Source: Morinoia aosen
Taxonomy: Eukaryota; Arthropoda; Malacostraca; Amphipoda; Talitridae
Assembly: GCA_030386875.1 (NCBI GenBank)
Contig: CM059568.1
Coordinates: forward strand, 27,832,120 to 27,896,119
Direction of reading: 5' to 3'
Length of the DNA stretch: 64,000 nucleotides
Shown: one piece after another, positions 34,721-47,605 of the stretch
Position numbering within the stretch: position 1 is the first letter of the stretch
Layout: the number at the start of each line of letters is the position of its first letter
Program-made: the position numbers and the translations under genes
The notes under the pieces: model-generated
Seen by the model: only the letters and a program-made list of their open reading frames with translations
Database searches by the model: none
What the model was told of the DNA's origin: nothing

Positions 34721-35498
34721 TTGAGCCGCTAAGCTCAGAGTGATGCCTCTCTGCGTTCTGCTGTCTGTTCCTGCAGTTGCTTCACGCGTTGCTCGCCACG
34801 ACTGCACTTATTCTTAATATTACACTACAGGACAGTAGGAGAACAAAAAAATAGAACTACGAGTATTACAATAATTTACAATATTAATAATTACAATTTC
34901 TAAAAGTACGTTGTCCCCATTTCTGGCGTTTGAAAACTATAACTAGGAAAATTAAGAATATGGTGTTCGATTAAAGTATTTAACACTTTGAGAAACTCTG
35001 TTTTTCCGTAACAACTATTACCTTTCGACAGACAATTTGTACACAAACGAATCCTCTAACATCCTAGACGTTTGTGAAACAAAAATCTACGTGTTTCGGT
35101 GAAAAATTGCACGGCCATTTGTAAATCATCATCGTATCAGAAGGTTACCTAAAACAAATATGCCAAAGTTGAAAGAGATTCTGGAACATTCTATTAGCAT
35201 ATCATTCACCTTCTCTCGAATGAAATTTTATCTAGTAAGATTTCTGCCAAATTAAACCTACCAAATTTTACAGTGAGTTCAATTATTCCTAAATTTAAAT
35301 TCGGCAAAACCATCAACTTGCCAAGATAGCTGCGCCACGAGAGCTCAGCATTCTTACTCGTGGAAACACGCTGAGAAGGGTTACGAAATAAGCCCATGAT
35401 AACTCAAAAAAAAAATTAATTGACATTGAAGCCTCATAAGTGATGTTACTAACAGAACCACTACTAAAGAACTACACTGCGGACATCATCAGAAGATA
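34721..35498. other. Anonymous intergenic DNA
   Basis: Nothing recognisable. The minus-strand frame 35206-35397 has no motif. Confidence 0.4.
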
Positions 35499-35500
35499 TA

Positions 35501-36089
35501 CAGGGTGGTTGCTAAATATGTATACCTTTCAAAATATCAATAACTTTTTAAACATATGAAACAGGAGACTGTTACATAGAACATCCGGAAGGACAGAATT
35601 CATTCTTTTCTCACGTATCTCATATATCCTTCAAATAAGCATATACATCTAGGGTGCAGTACAGAAGATTGTTGTAATCCAAACATGGCACAACTGACTC
35701 ATCAACAGCGCAAGTTCATCATCGAAGAAATGACGAAAATTGGATCCATTGTCGGGACTCGGGACTCAGAGGAAATTTTTCTTAGTATACCGATTCAAAC
35801 CTAACAAAATAACGATTCAGGGAAACTTCCAAAAGTGCAAATCCCAGTTTATGGAGAAAAACATTAAAAAGGAAGAACCGGCTGAAAAGTTTCTGAACGC
35901 GCAGCATAAAATGTTGCAAGACTGAGAACTCTAACCCAAGATGAAGTACATGAGTATGTTAGTGATGGTAAAATAAAAACGGAAAATCAACTCATCATTT
36001 TTCAAATAATACCAGTTTTATTTCCTAATCCTGTCTGTGAAAAAAGTTATGGCAATTTTAAAAGGTATACATTTTTAGCAAGCACCCTG
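35501..36089 (+). mobile_element. TIR element of 589 bp with internally deleted transposase
   Basis: Ends are ~50-bp inverted repeats starting 'cagggtggttgctaaa' and 'cagggtgcttgctaaa', both followed by 'tgtatacctttnaaaat'. TA flanks both sides (35499-35500 and 36090-36091). Inside, an ATG at 35685 opens MAQLTHQQRKFIIEEM, resembling the N-terminus of a mariner/Tc1-type transposase DNA-binding domain, and stops after ~40 codons. Further scraps (LRTLTQDEVHEYVSDG, ~35920-35965) could be its C-terminus. The catalytic domain is missing, so this is a deletion derivative. Confidence 0.85.
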
Positions 36090-36091
36090 TA

Positions 36092-39000
36092 AACTTCGTA
36101 AAACTCCCATGTTAACGCGAAAGCATGTTAAAAGTAGTTTTGAATAAATTTGCGAACGAACATTTAAACGAAAGAATTGAGTTTTGAAATACTGTCTCTT
36201 GGTTTGATGGACCCAAAATTCAATTGTGTGGATGTGCAGCCGCTTGTCATGTTTCAAGAACAGAGGAGACATCAACCTAAAAATGTCATTTGGACTGTTG
36301 AGCGCGGAGGTCAACCACCTCCGCGCTTTGCTTTGAGCGAGGTTTATTTTTCGGAGATCTAACCATCTATATAAAAAGAGTCCAATCATCGCTAGAAAAA
36401 AATCATAGGACGTTCGAACCAGCTGGTTTCATGAAAACATAGTCGGTGAATGTTGTTTGAAAAACTGGGAAAAAATTTGTGCTGACTGTTTTATAATAAT
36501 CGGTAACGGTAAAATACGTATTTCTGAATTGTGAAAACATAGACTGAAACAGTCAAAAAGTATAATACATCCAAAAGTGACAAACGTCATTTGCAGCTAT
36601 CTTGGATTGCAAGCTCAAGCAGGATACAACTGAACTTAGATCAGATTTACATTTTGCCCGAGTCTTCTTTTAGATATACATCTGAATTCCGCGATTGTTA
36701 GTTGAATTACCTTAGTCAATAATTGAACAGGAACATAGTCGGAAAGGATGGTTTGAATTTTCGCCCTGTGTTTGAAGATATATGAAAGGCTTTTGTTATA
36801 AGCTGCTAGTTCTATGACAGATGACTGGATGTCTGAAAATCGTATTCTTGTTTGTCGAGATATGCTCCTCCATAGGAGTCGTTACAGCTTCTCACTGAAA
36901 CAAATAGATAATATTCGAGCGCACATCTGTTGGTAAGAAGTCTTGATACCTTACAATATTTTGGCTATAAAAATATTTTTGGAGCTAAATTTAAAATATT
37001 TATGTAGATAGTATCTAGCAAGCGTGGTTCTAAGTGAGTGCGAGCATTTTGTATTGCTGTTACTCAAGTATGGAAAATAAATATAATTCTTAATAAATTT
37101 TCTCCAGTCCACTCCAACTCCATGGAAGTAAACCAGACTAATTCATTCTTCAGAGGCTATAAGCGGTATCGTTCATTAACATTAAAATTTCAGAACTATT
37201 TTTTATTCAGTGATCCGCCTCTATTGCCTACTCTCAAGTGCTCTGATTACAATAGCATGGGCATGAAATCTCGATCCAGATATTCTCTAAAACGCGTCTA
37301 TTAAAGGTAAGTTGATTAGTTTCATTTCTATATATATACTAAGAGGTTTCCGTGCAGAAGAAAGTTACTCGGAAGTCTCAATATATTTGCAACTTTTTAG
37401 AGCATGCAAGGAAAAGTTATCGAATTTGGAGCGAGAAAAAAGACTTATATTAATACGTAATCATGATATCACATGTAACTTTGGATAGTTTTGTATATTG
37501 GTAGCTTTTCAAGTTTTCGATTCCTGAACAGTCGCACCAATAGGTGTTGAACAAATTTATTTTCCTCTAGAATCAGACACTGTAGACCTCGACGTCTTTG
37601 ATGCGCGTGCCTTCATTTTCGAAACCATCCGTTCCGGAATTTGACCGCCAGAACCCTTCCCCTATAAATATAAATGCACTGAGATCTATATTTATTTATT
37701 TAAATGAGCTCTACCTTCTTCAACGAAGGTTATTTGCAAGCTGCTCTTGAACAAAGGAGAAAAGAATAGAAATGTGCGGATGAAAGCATTGCTGTAGTTC
37801 TGAAGGATATTGTCTTTATTGTCTAGTTGTCTTTACATTCTTTTGTAAATTCAAGATCATTCAAGGGTAAATAAATCAGTAATATAATCAATAAAGTTTT
37901 ATCTTCCTCAAATTGGTTGATTTTCACAGCGTTGCAGTTTTATACCTTGAAAGGGAGCTAATTTATTCATCTATCATAACGTTCATAAAAATGAAAGTTT
38001 ATTTGTTTCAGATAGCAAAATTTTGCCTGTAGTTGACACACTGGTTTTGAACTTCGTGTGTTGTTAATTTTATAAAGCTTTTATCTTCCCTACTTTTAAG
38101 CTCAGCGGTCTGAAAGCACAATATGTTTGCTGAACGTTAATATCCTTCAAGGCTATGAAAATCTGTTACCTTTTTATCCACGTTGAAACAATAAATCTAG
38201 CATTTTAATATGTCTCACGACCAGGCTTGTGAGGCACCTCGACGTGCGCGTCAGAACGCGTGTTATATTTCGCTTGATATTAAAGCCCAGGCGTCTGTCA
38301 GAGCTAAGACATGCGAGTCTGATGATCTTCTTTACGACCTCCACACGACGCTAGCGAGCTCGCCTGGCTTACATTCATCCCGGCAGATCAAGCTCCCCTT
38401 TTATTGCTCAACGAGGAATCAATCTTGTAGTTTACCCTGTGAACAAGGATCCAACTTGCCTCTTCTTTGTTTGAGCTCGGGTCTTCAAAGGAGTACCCTT
38501 TGCATAGCAAAGCAGGTCAATTTTCCTCATGGCTTCAAGTTTAGAAAAGAACGATTCTCTTCAGTATGATAACTTTAATCGTGTCTTATCATGATGATGG
38601 AGAAATTGTTGGTCCAAGTTGTTGATATTAACGCTACCATGTTTCACAATAATTCGTTCAAATAAGGATAACTTTTATTCACTTAGCTCTTCACAAAATG
38701 TGTAAAATTTGATTACAGAAAGATCTGAATTTTTCTTACGAGCCTCAATGAAAATCGAACTCGACTTTTCAAAGATACATTTTTAGTAGAAAAAGATCAG
38801 AAACTCGACTACACTTACTCATACAAAAATTGTCATGACTTAGCAGCAAAAAGTTTAAATATTTTCTGCATGATTGGATTTAAGTTCAGTGAATATTCCC
38901 AGCTACATGTTCATTATTCCAAATAAAATGCTGAAGTATTTTGAATGCACTACGAAAAGGCTTGTATAATAATTTTTTGAGTTAAATAGCCTCTGATGAT

Positions 39001-42000
39001 CCAAAATTCAAGCTTTCATTAAAGCGCTAACAATTTCGAATATATTTCTAACTTTTTACTATTATATCAAGTTACGTTTTTTCAGCAAGTTGTATAAGTT
39101 CACTTTGATTATACTTGTTCATCTTTTCAGTTCTCCGGAAGTCCTTCTACCCGCCGAGATAGGAATGAACAGCAAAGACTCGCTCTGCTATTTATTGCAG
39201 GAGATAAGAGAGCAGCACGCTACTGCTCAATTAACACGAACTATGGAAATATTATTTTAAGTTCCACCCTGTAGAAAATAATTCATTTTTTACATGGAAA
39301 CACTACCTTCGCCAGAAGAAAAATTTTCAAGCCATCTGCAACTGGTTCATATTTTTCATTTCTTATGACTAGCGTCCATTCATGATGTGATATCATTGAG
39401 AAATCACAATGCTCATGCCGCCGTAGGTACAGCGGCACGGTCAAGGAATTTTTTTTTGTGTGTAAGGATTATGCTGGACTCGCATATCATTAACTCTCCT
39501 GGATCCACGGAGTCGTTTAACGCAAGCTGCTCATATGACTGCAGGGAAGAGTCCGTGGCAATATATCTTTTTCAGTTTTATTAATCAATCGTCTCACCAA
39601 TAATCGAATATCCTTTGTCTCGCATTAATATTCATTTTGTATTTAATCACAATCTTTGTTTTCCTACGCACCATGCCTTATTTTTCGCTGCCCAGAAGGC
39701 ATTTTCAGGTTAAATTAAGACTTCAAATATTTACGCTGGTTTGACGCAACCTTTGTTGTGGTACCCGTTTTCTCTCAATCGGAGCCACGAACAATTCTAC
39801 ACACACTGTGAGCAACCCCACTAACAGCTCCTCTACAAGTGGCCAGCGGTTATTGGGAGGCTGGTCGAATTCATTGGAACCTCAGTACACTCATCTTTCC
39901 TGCCCTAATTGTCGTGCAGCGTCAGGGCTCAATTTTTGGACGTATGAAGATACTAATTCGGTATTATATTAGTCCCTCTGCACAAGTCTTAGTAGCAAGT
40001 TAAAGTAGCTTTTGGTAAACTTTTTTGGAACATATGCAAATTCATTACTCATCATATCATATAATCGCTTCTATAATTAATGTTTTTATCCATATATGTC
40101 GACCCTCCTAATCTAGGAGCCATTTTGTTTGTACGAATTTGGCAACTTTTATTTCTTGTGAACGAAATATTTATTCTCTTCAATAATACCTTCTTCCTTC
40201 CACCTAATTAAACTTGTCTCCTGTCGAATGAAAGCTTCCTTATCTCGTCGAATCTTGGATGTCCGTATCATATCAACCTTTTTTTCCCCTTGAGATCAAG
40301 TGTCCTCGGCCGACACTTTTCTGTATAAGATCAAGGCGCACTTGCCTTTGTTGGCGCAGCTCCATCAGACTGAGCCGCCTTTGTGTAGCTGCAATGTCCA
40401 GACTTGGATTCTTCGGAGGCTTTCAATTTTTTGGACACACACTCGGACAGCAAAAGCCAAAATCGAGGCAATGAAAAAGAACTTTTTTAGAATATATTTT
40501 TTTTTTGGAGGCTTATGATGGAAGAGACGAAGGCTGAAAATAAATGTATTTGTAATTCAAGAAGCTAATTGAATTATTGCATCGAACCTCAAGTATCGAA
40601 AGTATATTTCATTTCCTTCAATTTAACAACATAAATATCCTTTTCTCAGGTGTTAATCATATACTTATCAAATATTTATTCTACTGATATTGAAATAAAA
40701 AAATTAAATTTAACAAATAATATTTTCGAGTTAGTTTCCGAATGGTTCCCTAGGACGATGCATTTCTTGTTACAGAGACTCGAAAATTAAGAAGGGAAGC
40801 TTTTTTTGCATCGAAGAGAATGTGCGAAGAATTCAATTCGTGAAACAATTTTGCTAAATTGCCCTCCTATTGCAATATGAATCGCTTGTCAGCTGAAATA
40901 TGAATATATATGAGCGCGTTTTCTTTGGAGGGATTCTATATTTTTAGAGCTTCGGAGCTTCGCCTTAGAATGACGACCATTTGAAAGAACCGAGCGTCGG
41001 ATCTCGGCGAGCACTCAGTGGACCGCCGCCTGCAAAAACTTGGCTGCACTTCTTCACAAATCCGAATTCGAAAAAATCGAGACTCGAAAAATAATTCAAA
41101 GAAAAGCGATGGTTGAGAGGCTTCGCTGCGTCGATGCTACGAAGAAAAAACGGATTTTAATCACTTAAACCAAGAAACTTTAAAGAGCAGCCGATTAGTG
41201 GGAGAGAATCTGAGAGGTTCTCTTAGGAAAGTTTGAAAATTCAATTTTAAAATCGTTTAATAGAATTCGAGCAATTACTGGTGTATTTTTTAAAATGAAC
41301 TTACTTAATTACTTATTTCTTTGAATACTGAGTTAGTGGCATCGAAAACAGAGTATTTTCCATATCGATTGCTATCGTACTAGCAGTGTTGTGTTCTTGG
41401 TTAACTTGTAGTTAAATTACGTACAATAGCAATGCTATCTAAGTTTTACTCAGCAGTTACGCTCTACACTGTAAAAAAATATTTTAGGACTTTTCGTTGA
41501 GACTGAAGCAAAGGCTTGATATTAAATCTAATGTTTTCCTAGCTACCTAGGAACGTGTTTGTAAAGAAAATTCAAATCCATAAACATTTGTGCTTCGTAC
41601 TATACAATCTATGATGGAATGTCGTTGAAACCAAAATATTGTTTTACTATATTCTCTTAGTAAATATCATCTCATTAACTTTCAATGTTTTTATATTTAT
41701 TTTTGTGCATCTTCTAGCGACTGATATGTCCCAGCTTTAAGTGAATGATACTATAGCCAAATGATGCTAATCACTGATGTTGCTGTTCATAGAGCCAGGC
41801 TGTTCAACAGTGTCATGTGAGCTACCGGGAAAACCACCGATTAGGGATAGTAATGTTCTCCGAATATCCGGGGCCTTAATTTAACGGCTCCCTTGACATA
41901 AGTGTCCGTTTGATGTCATTCTGTTCTGCAATTTCCTTCTTCGTCCTTTGTTTCATGGGCTTCCGAAACGCTTGACGAACTTAGACTCGCCTTTTGTTAT

Positions 42001-43039
42001 GTATTACTTTAACTCAGCGTTTTTATGAACACGAGACATTAACATAGGCGCACTAAATCACCTGTTCGCCAATTCACAAACCTAGGTCTGTGTTTTGACC
42101 TCAGGTGGTTCCAGATTATCGCGCTCTGCAGCAGATGTTTCACGGACTGTGGGACCCATAATTGTCTAGTATCTTTCGCTCAGCCACCAGCTAAAATAAC
42201 TCAGCACCAGTAACGTAAACGTTAAAGAATTTGCATCTATTCTTTCATACTTAACCATCCATATAGAATACCATGTACCGAGATTACACGCTCTTGTGTA
42301 AGAATTACCACAAATTAAATAAAAGTTTGATAAGAAGAGGAAAGTTGCGTAATAAATAAAGTAACAACATGCTCTTTACTTTACCTTAGTAATTTCAAAT
42401 AGGTTTAAAAGACACAAATTTCCCAAGTGTTTCTATGTATTGCTAAGCTTATGCGCTTCGCCTGCGTTTTGAGCTTCGAAATCCACACCTGCCTTTTTCT
42501 ATATAATCTCGCGACTAAATTCTTTTGTTTTATGATTTTTGCATGAATTTAATAGATACCGATTTAAATTCTTAAAGACACTGAGGCGAATATTTTTCAC
42601 TAGCGAAATCCTGATTATGACGTCCTGTCTGGCAACTACGAGATCGATGGAACCTACGAAAGGCTGGAATCTTGGACGTCTCCAGACACTGAATTGCTGA
42701 GACAGCGTCTGCATTCAGATGCCATGATTCTGTTCCCTGACGGGTCAATACGTCATTATGTCGCATGTCTACGTGTGATTTAGTGCTGCCCGCAAATTGC
42801 GAGATGCATTCTCTGCAAAAGAGCAGGGGAGATCCGCTCATATTCAGACAGCAGAGATTGAGACTTCGTCTGACTTGAGGAGACTTAATTCGTCTCTTCA
42901 CCGTTTAGACTTCAGAGGATAATGTCGAGAAAGATGGCAAGTTCTGTGATCTTAACGACGTAATTTTGATTTTGCTAGGTGCTTCAAAATTATACATATG
43001 TCTTACACCAAAAGGATGTACATAAATACGTATGAACAA
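36092..43039. other. Long anonymous region (~6.9 kb)
   Basis: No transposase, RT or host domain was recognised. The largest open frames (36075-36389 minus, 38210-38569 plus, 42572-42901 minus, 40259-40518 plus) have no repeats, signal peptides or catalytic motifs I can name. 'ccaccctgta' at 39265-39274 looks like a right-hand TIR end of the CAGGGTGG family, but no left partner was found. If a host exon lies in this window, this is one of the two largest unassigned blocks. Confidence 0.35.
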
Positions 43040-43305
43040 GATGTCCCGAAAATGCACTCACTCTTTGACTGCCCAGTACTCGTGCATTTTGTTTTGATGT
43101 AGGTATTTGTAGACATAAATACAAGTCTGATGAACTGTATTAAAAAAATTAATTTAAGAAAATTAAATAGCATAGTATGGCCCCTGAAACAAAAGCAAAG
43201 ATACGGGAGTAATCCTAAGTCAGAAGATGAGTGCATTTTGTTTGGGACATCCTGTGCTCATCTTCTGACTGACGATTACTCTCGTATTTTTGCTTTTGTT
43301 TCACG
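43040..43305. mobile_element. Palindromic MITE cluster
   Basis: 'gatgtcccgaaaatgcactca' at 43040 is the inverted partner of 'gagtgcattttgtttgggac' ending at 43251, giving a ~212-bp unit. Immediately after it, 43256-43303 is an inverted copy (~50 bp, few mismatches) of 43188-43232, which contains 'acaaaagcaaagatacggg'. The whole looks like one MITE plus a second partial inverted copy. No coding content; the flanking open frames on both strands are palindrome shadows. Confidence 0.65.
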
Positions 43306-43600
43306 TGTAATGACCTTTTCTTCTATGGCATTCATTTTTTTTAATTTAATTCACCACGCTATTAGCGTGAGCTAATTTTTTATGTTTTCATGTTTTTAAC
43401 TACAATAATTTAACAAAAATTCTTGTGGATTCTATGATGAACTCGCGATGATATAACAACACTCGTATTATGTTTCAAAATACCCAGTCTCATTTGTGGC
43501 GAATAGATACTCGTAAACTGCGATTTGACCGAGCCACGCTTTTAGCGGCTGGCGAAATCATTCTACTGTGGGGAAGAGGATAGCTCTGATAAAGCCTGAG
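43306..43600. other. Short AT-rich spacer
   Basis: Nothing recognised between the palindromic MITE and the next Tc1 relic. Confidence 0.3.
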
Positions 43601-43619
43601 AAAAGGGTTATTGTGAAGA

Positions 43620-44380
43620 AGATTGCTAAATTTAAAGAACCCCTTTTAAGTTGAGAGCCAATTTCATCGGTCGTCATGTAGACAAAGTAAAGAGATATCT
43701 CGCCCATTCTTCATCGAGGAAGACACGGTCAGATGTAGGCGTTTTGAAGTCTGTCACTGACCGCAATCATCGTAATGTTAAAAGGCAATTCTTCAAAAAG
43801 CCTGGTCTTATATCCAAAACACACTTTGACTGAACCAATCTCCCATCTGTTTCCAAATACTCGCGATGCAGGGTACTCAGTAGTTTTGGGAAGAACACTA
43901 TGCCAGAAAAACGACTTCCCTTGACTCCACGACACAAAGTGTTCCGTTTGGAAGGGCTGAAATGTTCGTGACGACTGAAATAAAGCGAGGAATATTTACA
44001 AATGAGACGAGAGCAACTCTCGATAGGCCTGGCAGTAGAGGGAGAGGTTAAGTCAGAAATGGCCTAGAGTTCAATTTTCGTTATCGTCGCCAGCAGGAAA
44101 GAGAAGGTGTAATGATTTGAGCAGGCAATGACCTAATTGGCTCGTTTAGAGTGCTGAGGGTAAATTACGTGACCTACACTGGCAACTCCTAGAAACACAT
44201 TTGCTCCTGTGGTTGAATGAATAACCTTTTCAAAGGCGAAAACGGATTTTGTTTCAGCATGATAACGCACTGTCTCATTCCGTAAAGAACACGGGAAATT
44301 TCTTGGCTATGCTGGAGTTCCTTAGCAACTCTTTAATGGTATCACTACCTTGCTCTCCCGATTAAATTCCCTAATGAGGT
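43620..44380 (+). pseudogene. Tc1-like transposase relic
   Basis: Plus-strand motifs in the expected order, each in a different frame. The DNA-binding region is at ~43650-43840. FTNETRATLDRPG begins at ~43995 (catalytic D replaced by N). RRQQEREGVMI*AGNDLIG lies at ~44085-44140 (the G-rich VMIWAG block). QHDNALSHS starts at ~44255 (second catalytic Asp intact). S-P-D, then a broken L-N-P block, lies at ~44355. The protein would have been ~340 residues. Multiple stops make it inactive. No TIR pair was identified. Confidence 0.7.
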
Positions 44381-45119
44381 TAGGTTTTGTAGCTCGTAAT
44401 ACAAAGGAAGGTAAAAATTTTGCGGAAGGTAAATATTTTAAGAGCACATAGCTCCTTTATATAATTCTAGATATTTGTTTTGTTTCTTGTATAGTGTACC
44501 AAAACACGTTTGGGTTAATTAAACAGTATGTGATCATAGCTACCTATGATTACCGACGTTCCGCACTATCCTCTGAAAACCGATTTTTTCCACGTGAACG
44601 CTAATATTGTAGCGAGGGTCGATCTCTCGCGTAATGATCCAACGTCGTTCACTAGTCACGAGTGAAATTAGATGTGCTGAAAAGCTAGTGCAAGTGTTGA
44701 CGCGCGTCCAGCTTGTTCTATAGAACAGGCTTCCATGACTTTAATTAGATAGCTGAAAAGGGAAGAAATTATGTTACGCTAATAGCGTAGCTCGGAGTGT
44801 ATCTGTAAATGCCACATATCAAAATTTAAAGACAAGTTACTAGGAAGCCAAATAGATAAAACTTATTATTTTGATTTCGAACTTTTAATATAAAAGATTA
44901 ATAGTTGATTTGGATAGATCTTCATTCTCAAACAAACATAAAAACAACAGTTTCTGTCGCTTAATTACAAAAAATATTAAAACACATTTCGACTGGGAAA
45001 ATGATAAGTGCATGTTAACCTAGAAATCTTGGAATGATATCTAAGAAAGAAACCGACATTTACATGATCACAAACGATATGTGATATTTAATTCTTGTGA
45101 ATAACTTGAAAAATTTACT
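44381..45119. other. Anonymous DNA between two Tc1 relics
   Basis: Nothing recognised. AT-rich with dense stops. Confidence 0.35.
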
Positions 45120-45960
45120 TTGACATATATTTTACAAATTTCCAATATAACTCCTCTGGGATGCTTGGAAAAGACGTGAAGTCTGCATTAGCAGGAGCAT
45201 CCACGGAACCAAACAGCAATCCATGTTTTTAAAAATTATTTGCCGACAACCCCAAAAGTTTTCAGTTGTGTTTAAATAGGGAGAACATGGTGGATGTATC
45301 ATGAACTTGAAGTTGATGAAAAATCCTTTGACCAGCTAGCATTAAGACAACAATATCATGATTGTAAATCAAGTTGGCTGTGGAAGCACCTTCCATCAGT
45401 GATAATGGAAGCACTATCTAACTAGTTAATATCTGCGTGTGCATTTGGGGCTCCCCACCAGCTATATTTCAAGTGTTCCTCATTAGGAATGGTCCATAGA
45501 CCATTAATGGTTCTCCTCTACTTTCTCTCTTGTTAAAGTTTGGTGTAGAATATCCCCAACATGCCAAATTTTTTTAAATCTGTCAGTGCCTTCAAGGATG
45601 AACTTTTTCTCATTAGAAAATAGCATTTTGTTTTACTTCTCTGCATCCCATGATTGGGGGTGAGCATCGAATGGCAGAAGAAACGTTTTAAGGGGAGGAA
45701 AATACGAGCCTTTTGAATTCGTTCGATGCTTTCAAATCTTTTACTTCCATAAATGTGGTCGAACTGTTCGAGAACTGCATTAGTATCTGTACTCGCCCTC
45801 GTCTCAGCTGATGTTCGGCTCGAGCTTACGCTAACTTCTCGCCTAATCCGTCGTGTCTGGAGGCGGAATAATTTTCTTCGGTTGACAGGTAGAATTTTTA
45901 CTCCGATGTCCTTACTCCACTTAGTCTACTCGCAATCTTCATTTTTGTAGGACCATTCCT
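45120..45960 (-). pseudogene. Tc1/Tc3-like transposase relic
   Basis: On the minus strand, KMLFSNEKKFILEG at ~45590-45630 corresponds to the first catalytic block FSDEKxFNLDG (D changed to N). After a decayed middle, PPCSPYLNTTENFWGC lies at ~45245-45300, matching the PPYSPDLNPIENFWG block with D replaced by Y. The sequence between has stops and frameshifts. This copy is of a different subfamily from the relics at 22 and 44 kb, judging by FSNEKKF versus FxDETRTTLD. TIRs not found. Confidence 0.65.
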
Positions 45961-46288
45961 CTGTAGTTCTACGATACTGCCCGATTCAAAATTTGTCAAA
46001 ACATTTCCTTAGCCATCCACGGATGTTGCAATTTGTGCATGATATTAACCACGAGGTTGACCAGTCACAAGACATGATAATTGCGCTGATTAATTCGTCT
46101 ATATTTTATCAATTCATCATTTCCCGGAAATATTATAATTTCATATCGACCAACCAAAATGAGACACTTTTAACAATTGATGTAATTTTACGACGCGATT
46201 GTTCTTCAATATTTTCTTGAAAAATGATTTTCTAATGTACTGTGAATTTTCTATGACAGACCTCATAAAAGAATAATATATTATGCTT
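45961..46288. other. Anonymous DNA
   Basis: The 75-codon plus-strand frame at 45993-46220 has no recognised motif. Confidence 0.3.
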
Positions 46289-46469
46289 ATTACAATATGC
46301 ATCTATTAAGTAAAATATGTACAGTTTTTTATACACTATTGGTCAACATCTTGGAACGAATTAGAAAAGGTTAAATAAGCATATTTAACCTTTTTTAATT
46401 CGTTCCAAGATATTTACCAATATTGTATAAAAACTGTGCATATATTTCTTAATAGATGCATATTGTAAT
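46289..46469. mobile_element. Near-perfect palindrome, foldback MITE (~181 bp)
   Basis: The two halves are inverted copies of ~88 bp with few mismatches and almost no loop (centre near 46380, 'aggttaaataagcatatttaacct'-like). Outer ends are 'attacaatatgcat' and 'atgcatattgtaat'. The inner part carries 'cttggaacgaatta' and its complement. Such foldbacks are usually MITEs or the product of inverted duplication. The family is unknown. Confidence 0.85.
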
Positions 46470-47188
46470 GAAAATATTTTTCCAGCTTCTAACATTCGGG
46501 GTCATTAGGCGGAGAATGGCCCAGCTTCAGCAGCTCGGTGCTTGTGACGAATTTAGTTGTCAATTTTTTGCGCTCCCCTGTCGACTCAACCTCACCTAAC
46601 GGCTGCTCAAATCGAAGTTTCACATTTTTTATACCTAAAATACGTCCCAAAGCGACCGCAAACACGTGCGTATGCATGCATTTGAAATTTTCGATGTATG
46701 GGTATCTTTCGAAAAGTATATTAATAAAAATTTCCCATAAGGCAGAAATTTGAACACGTTGTGTCGTAGCTCATTTCAAGAAATTTACGAAGAGACAGTG
46801 AATATAAATTTTAACATAACATTACGCAAAAAAGCAAGTGATATAGTATCAGACATCACTACATCACTTAACTATCGCTCAACCATACTGGGAGGGTAAA
46901 TGTTCAGCATATGTTTCATACAGAATTTCACTAAATAAATACACACTGATTCTAATATTACCCATCCTTGTTTTCGAACGCCTCTAACTACTGCTGATTC
47001 CTTGATTCCCAGGAAAAGACTAATGCTTGTAATAGAGATTGAAATAAAATAAACTCTCTTACTTATAACGTAATGCAGTGCAAGTATCACGACCACTTTT
47101 CAGGCTCATCATCCGATAAAATTGTTACGCTTATTTGTACGCCTGCACCAACCGTAGTACCACATAGCTGCTCACTACCTCCTTGTTG
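46470..47188. other. Anonymous DNA
   Basis: No gene recognised; opposing frames at 46489-46677 and 46538-46753 are mirror artefacts. Nothing else seen. Confidence 0.35.
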
Positions 47189-47415
47189 CTGCTCACAGCA
47201 CCACACTCTGCTTATCAGTACCCTGTCACTGCTCACAGCACCACACACTCTGCTTATCAGTACCCTGTCACTGCTCACAGCACCACACACTCTGCTTATC
47301 AGTACCCTGTCACTGCTCACAGCACCACACTCTCCTTATCAGTACCCTGTCACTGCTCACAGCACCACACTCTGCTCATCAGTACCCTGTCACTGACTGC
47401 TCACAGCATCAGACA
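47189..47415. repeat. 40/42-bp minisatellite, five full copies
   Basis: The unit begins 'ctgctcacagcaccacac' and ends 'tatcagtaccctgtca'. Copies are 40, 42, 42, 40 and 40 bp; the length difference is one extra 'ca' in the CACAC run. A partial sixth copy follows. Copies are nearly identical, so the array is young. Open frames on both strands are a by-product. Confidence 0.95.
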
Positions 47416-47496
47416 TTGCTAGCGAATTGCTGCTGGTCAGCACCACGTCGCAAAGCACATATTACATGCGGTGCCCACTTGCTTCTCACGCACGCG

Positions 47497-47528
47497 GCAC
47501 ACACACACACACACACATACACACACAG
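47497..47528. repeat. (CA)n microsatellite
   Basis: About 14 CA units with one TA interruption, 80 bp after the minisatellite. Confidence 0.95.
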
Positions 47529-47605
47529 CGCTCACCAGCACCGCGACGTAACGGCACGCAATGTCTCAACTCCGACAATAATTACCTTAGCTGATGCAGC
47601 TGGCC

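Noticed and set aside
38210..38569. 119-codon open frame as a candidate host gene
   Set aside because: No domain, signal peptide, splice support or codon pattern to separate it from chance.
39255..39280. 'ccaccctgta', like a right TIR of the CAGGGTGG family
   Set aside because: No left-hand partner with matching extended sequence within several kb upstream.
47073..47422. Repeat-protein-like frames on both strands (ISTLSLLTAPHTL..., SSDRVLISRVCGAV...)
   Set aside because: Both are translations of the 40/42-bp minisatellite and lack any start context or domain.
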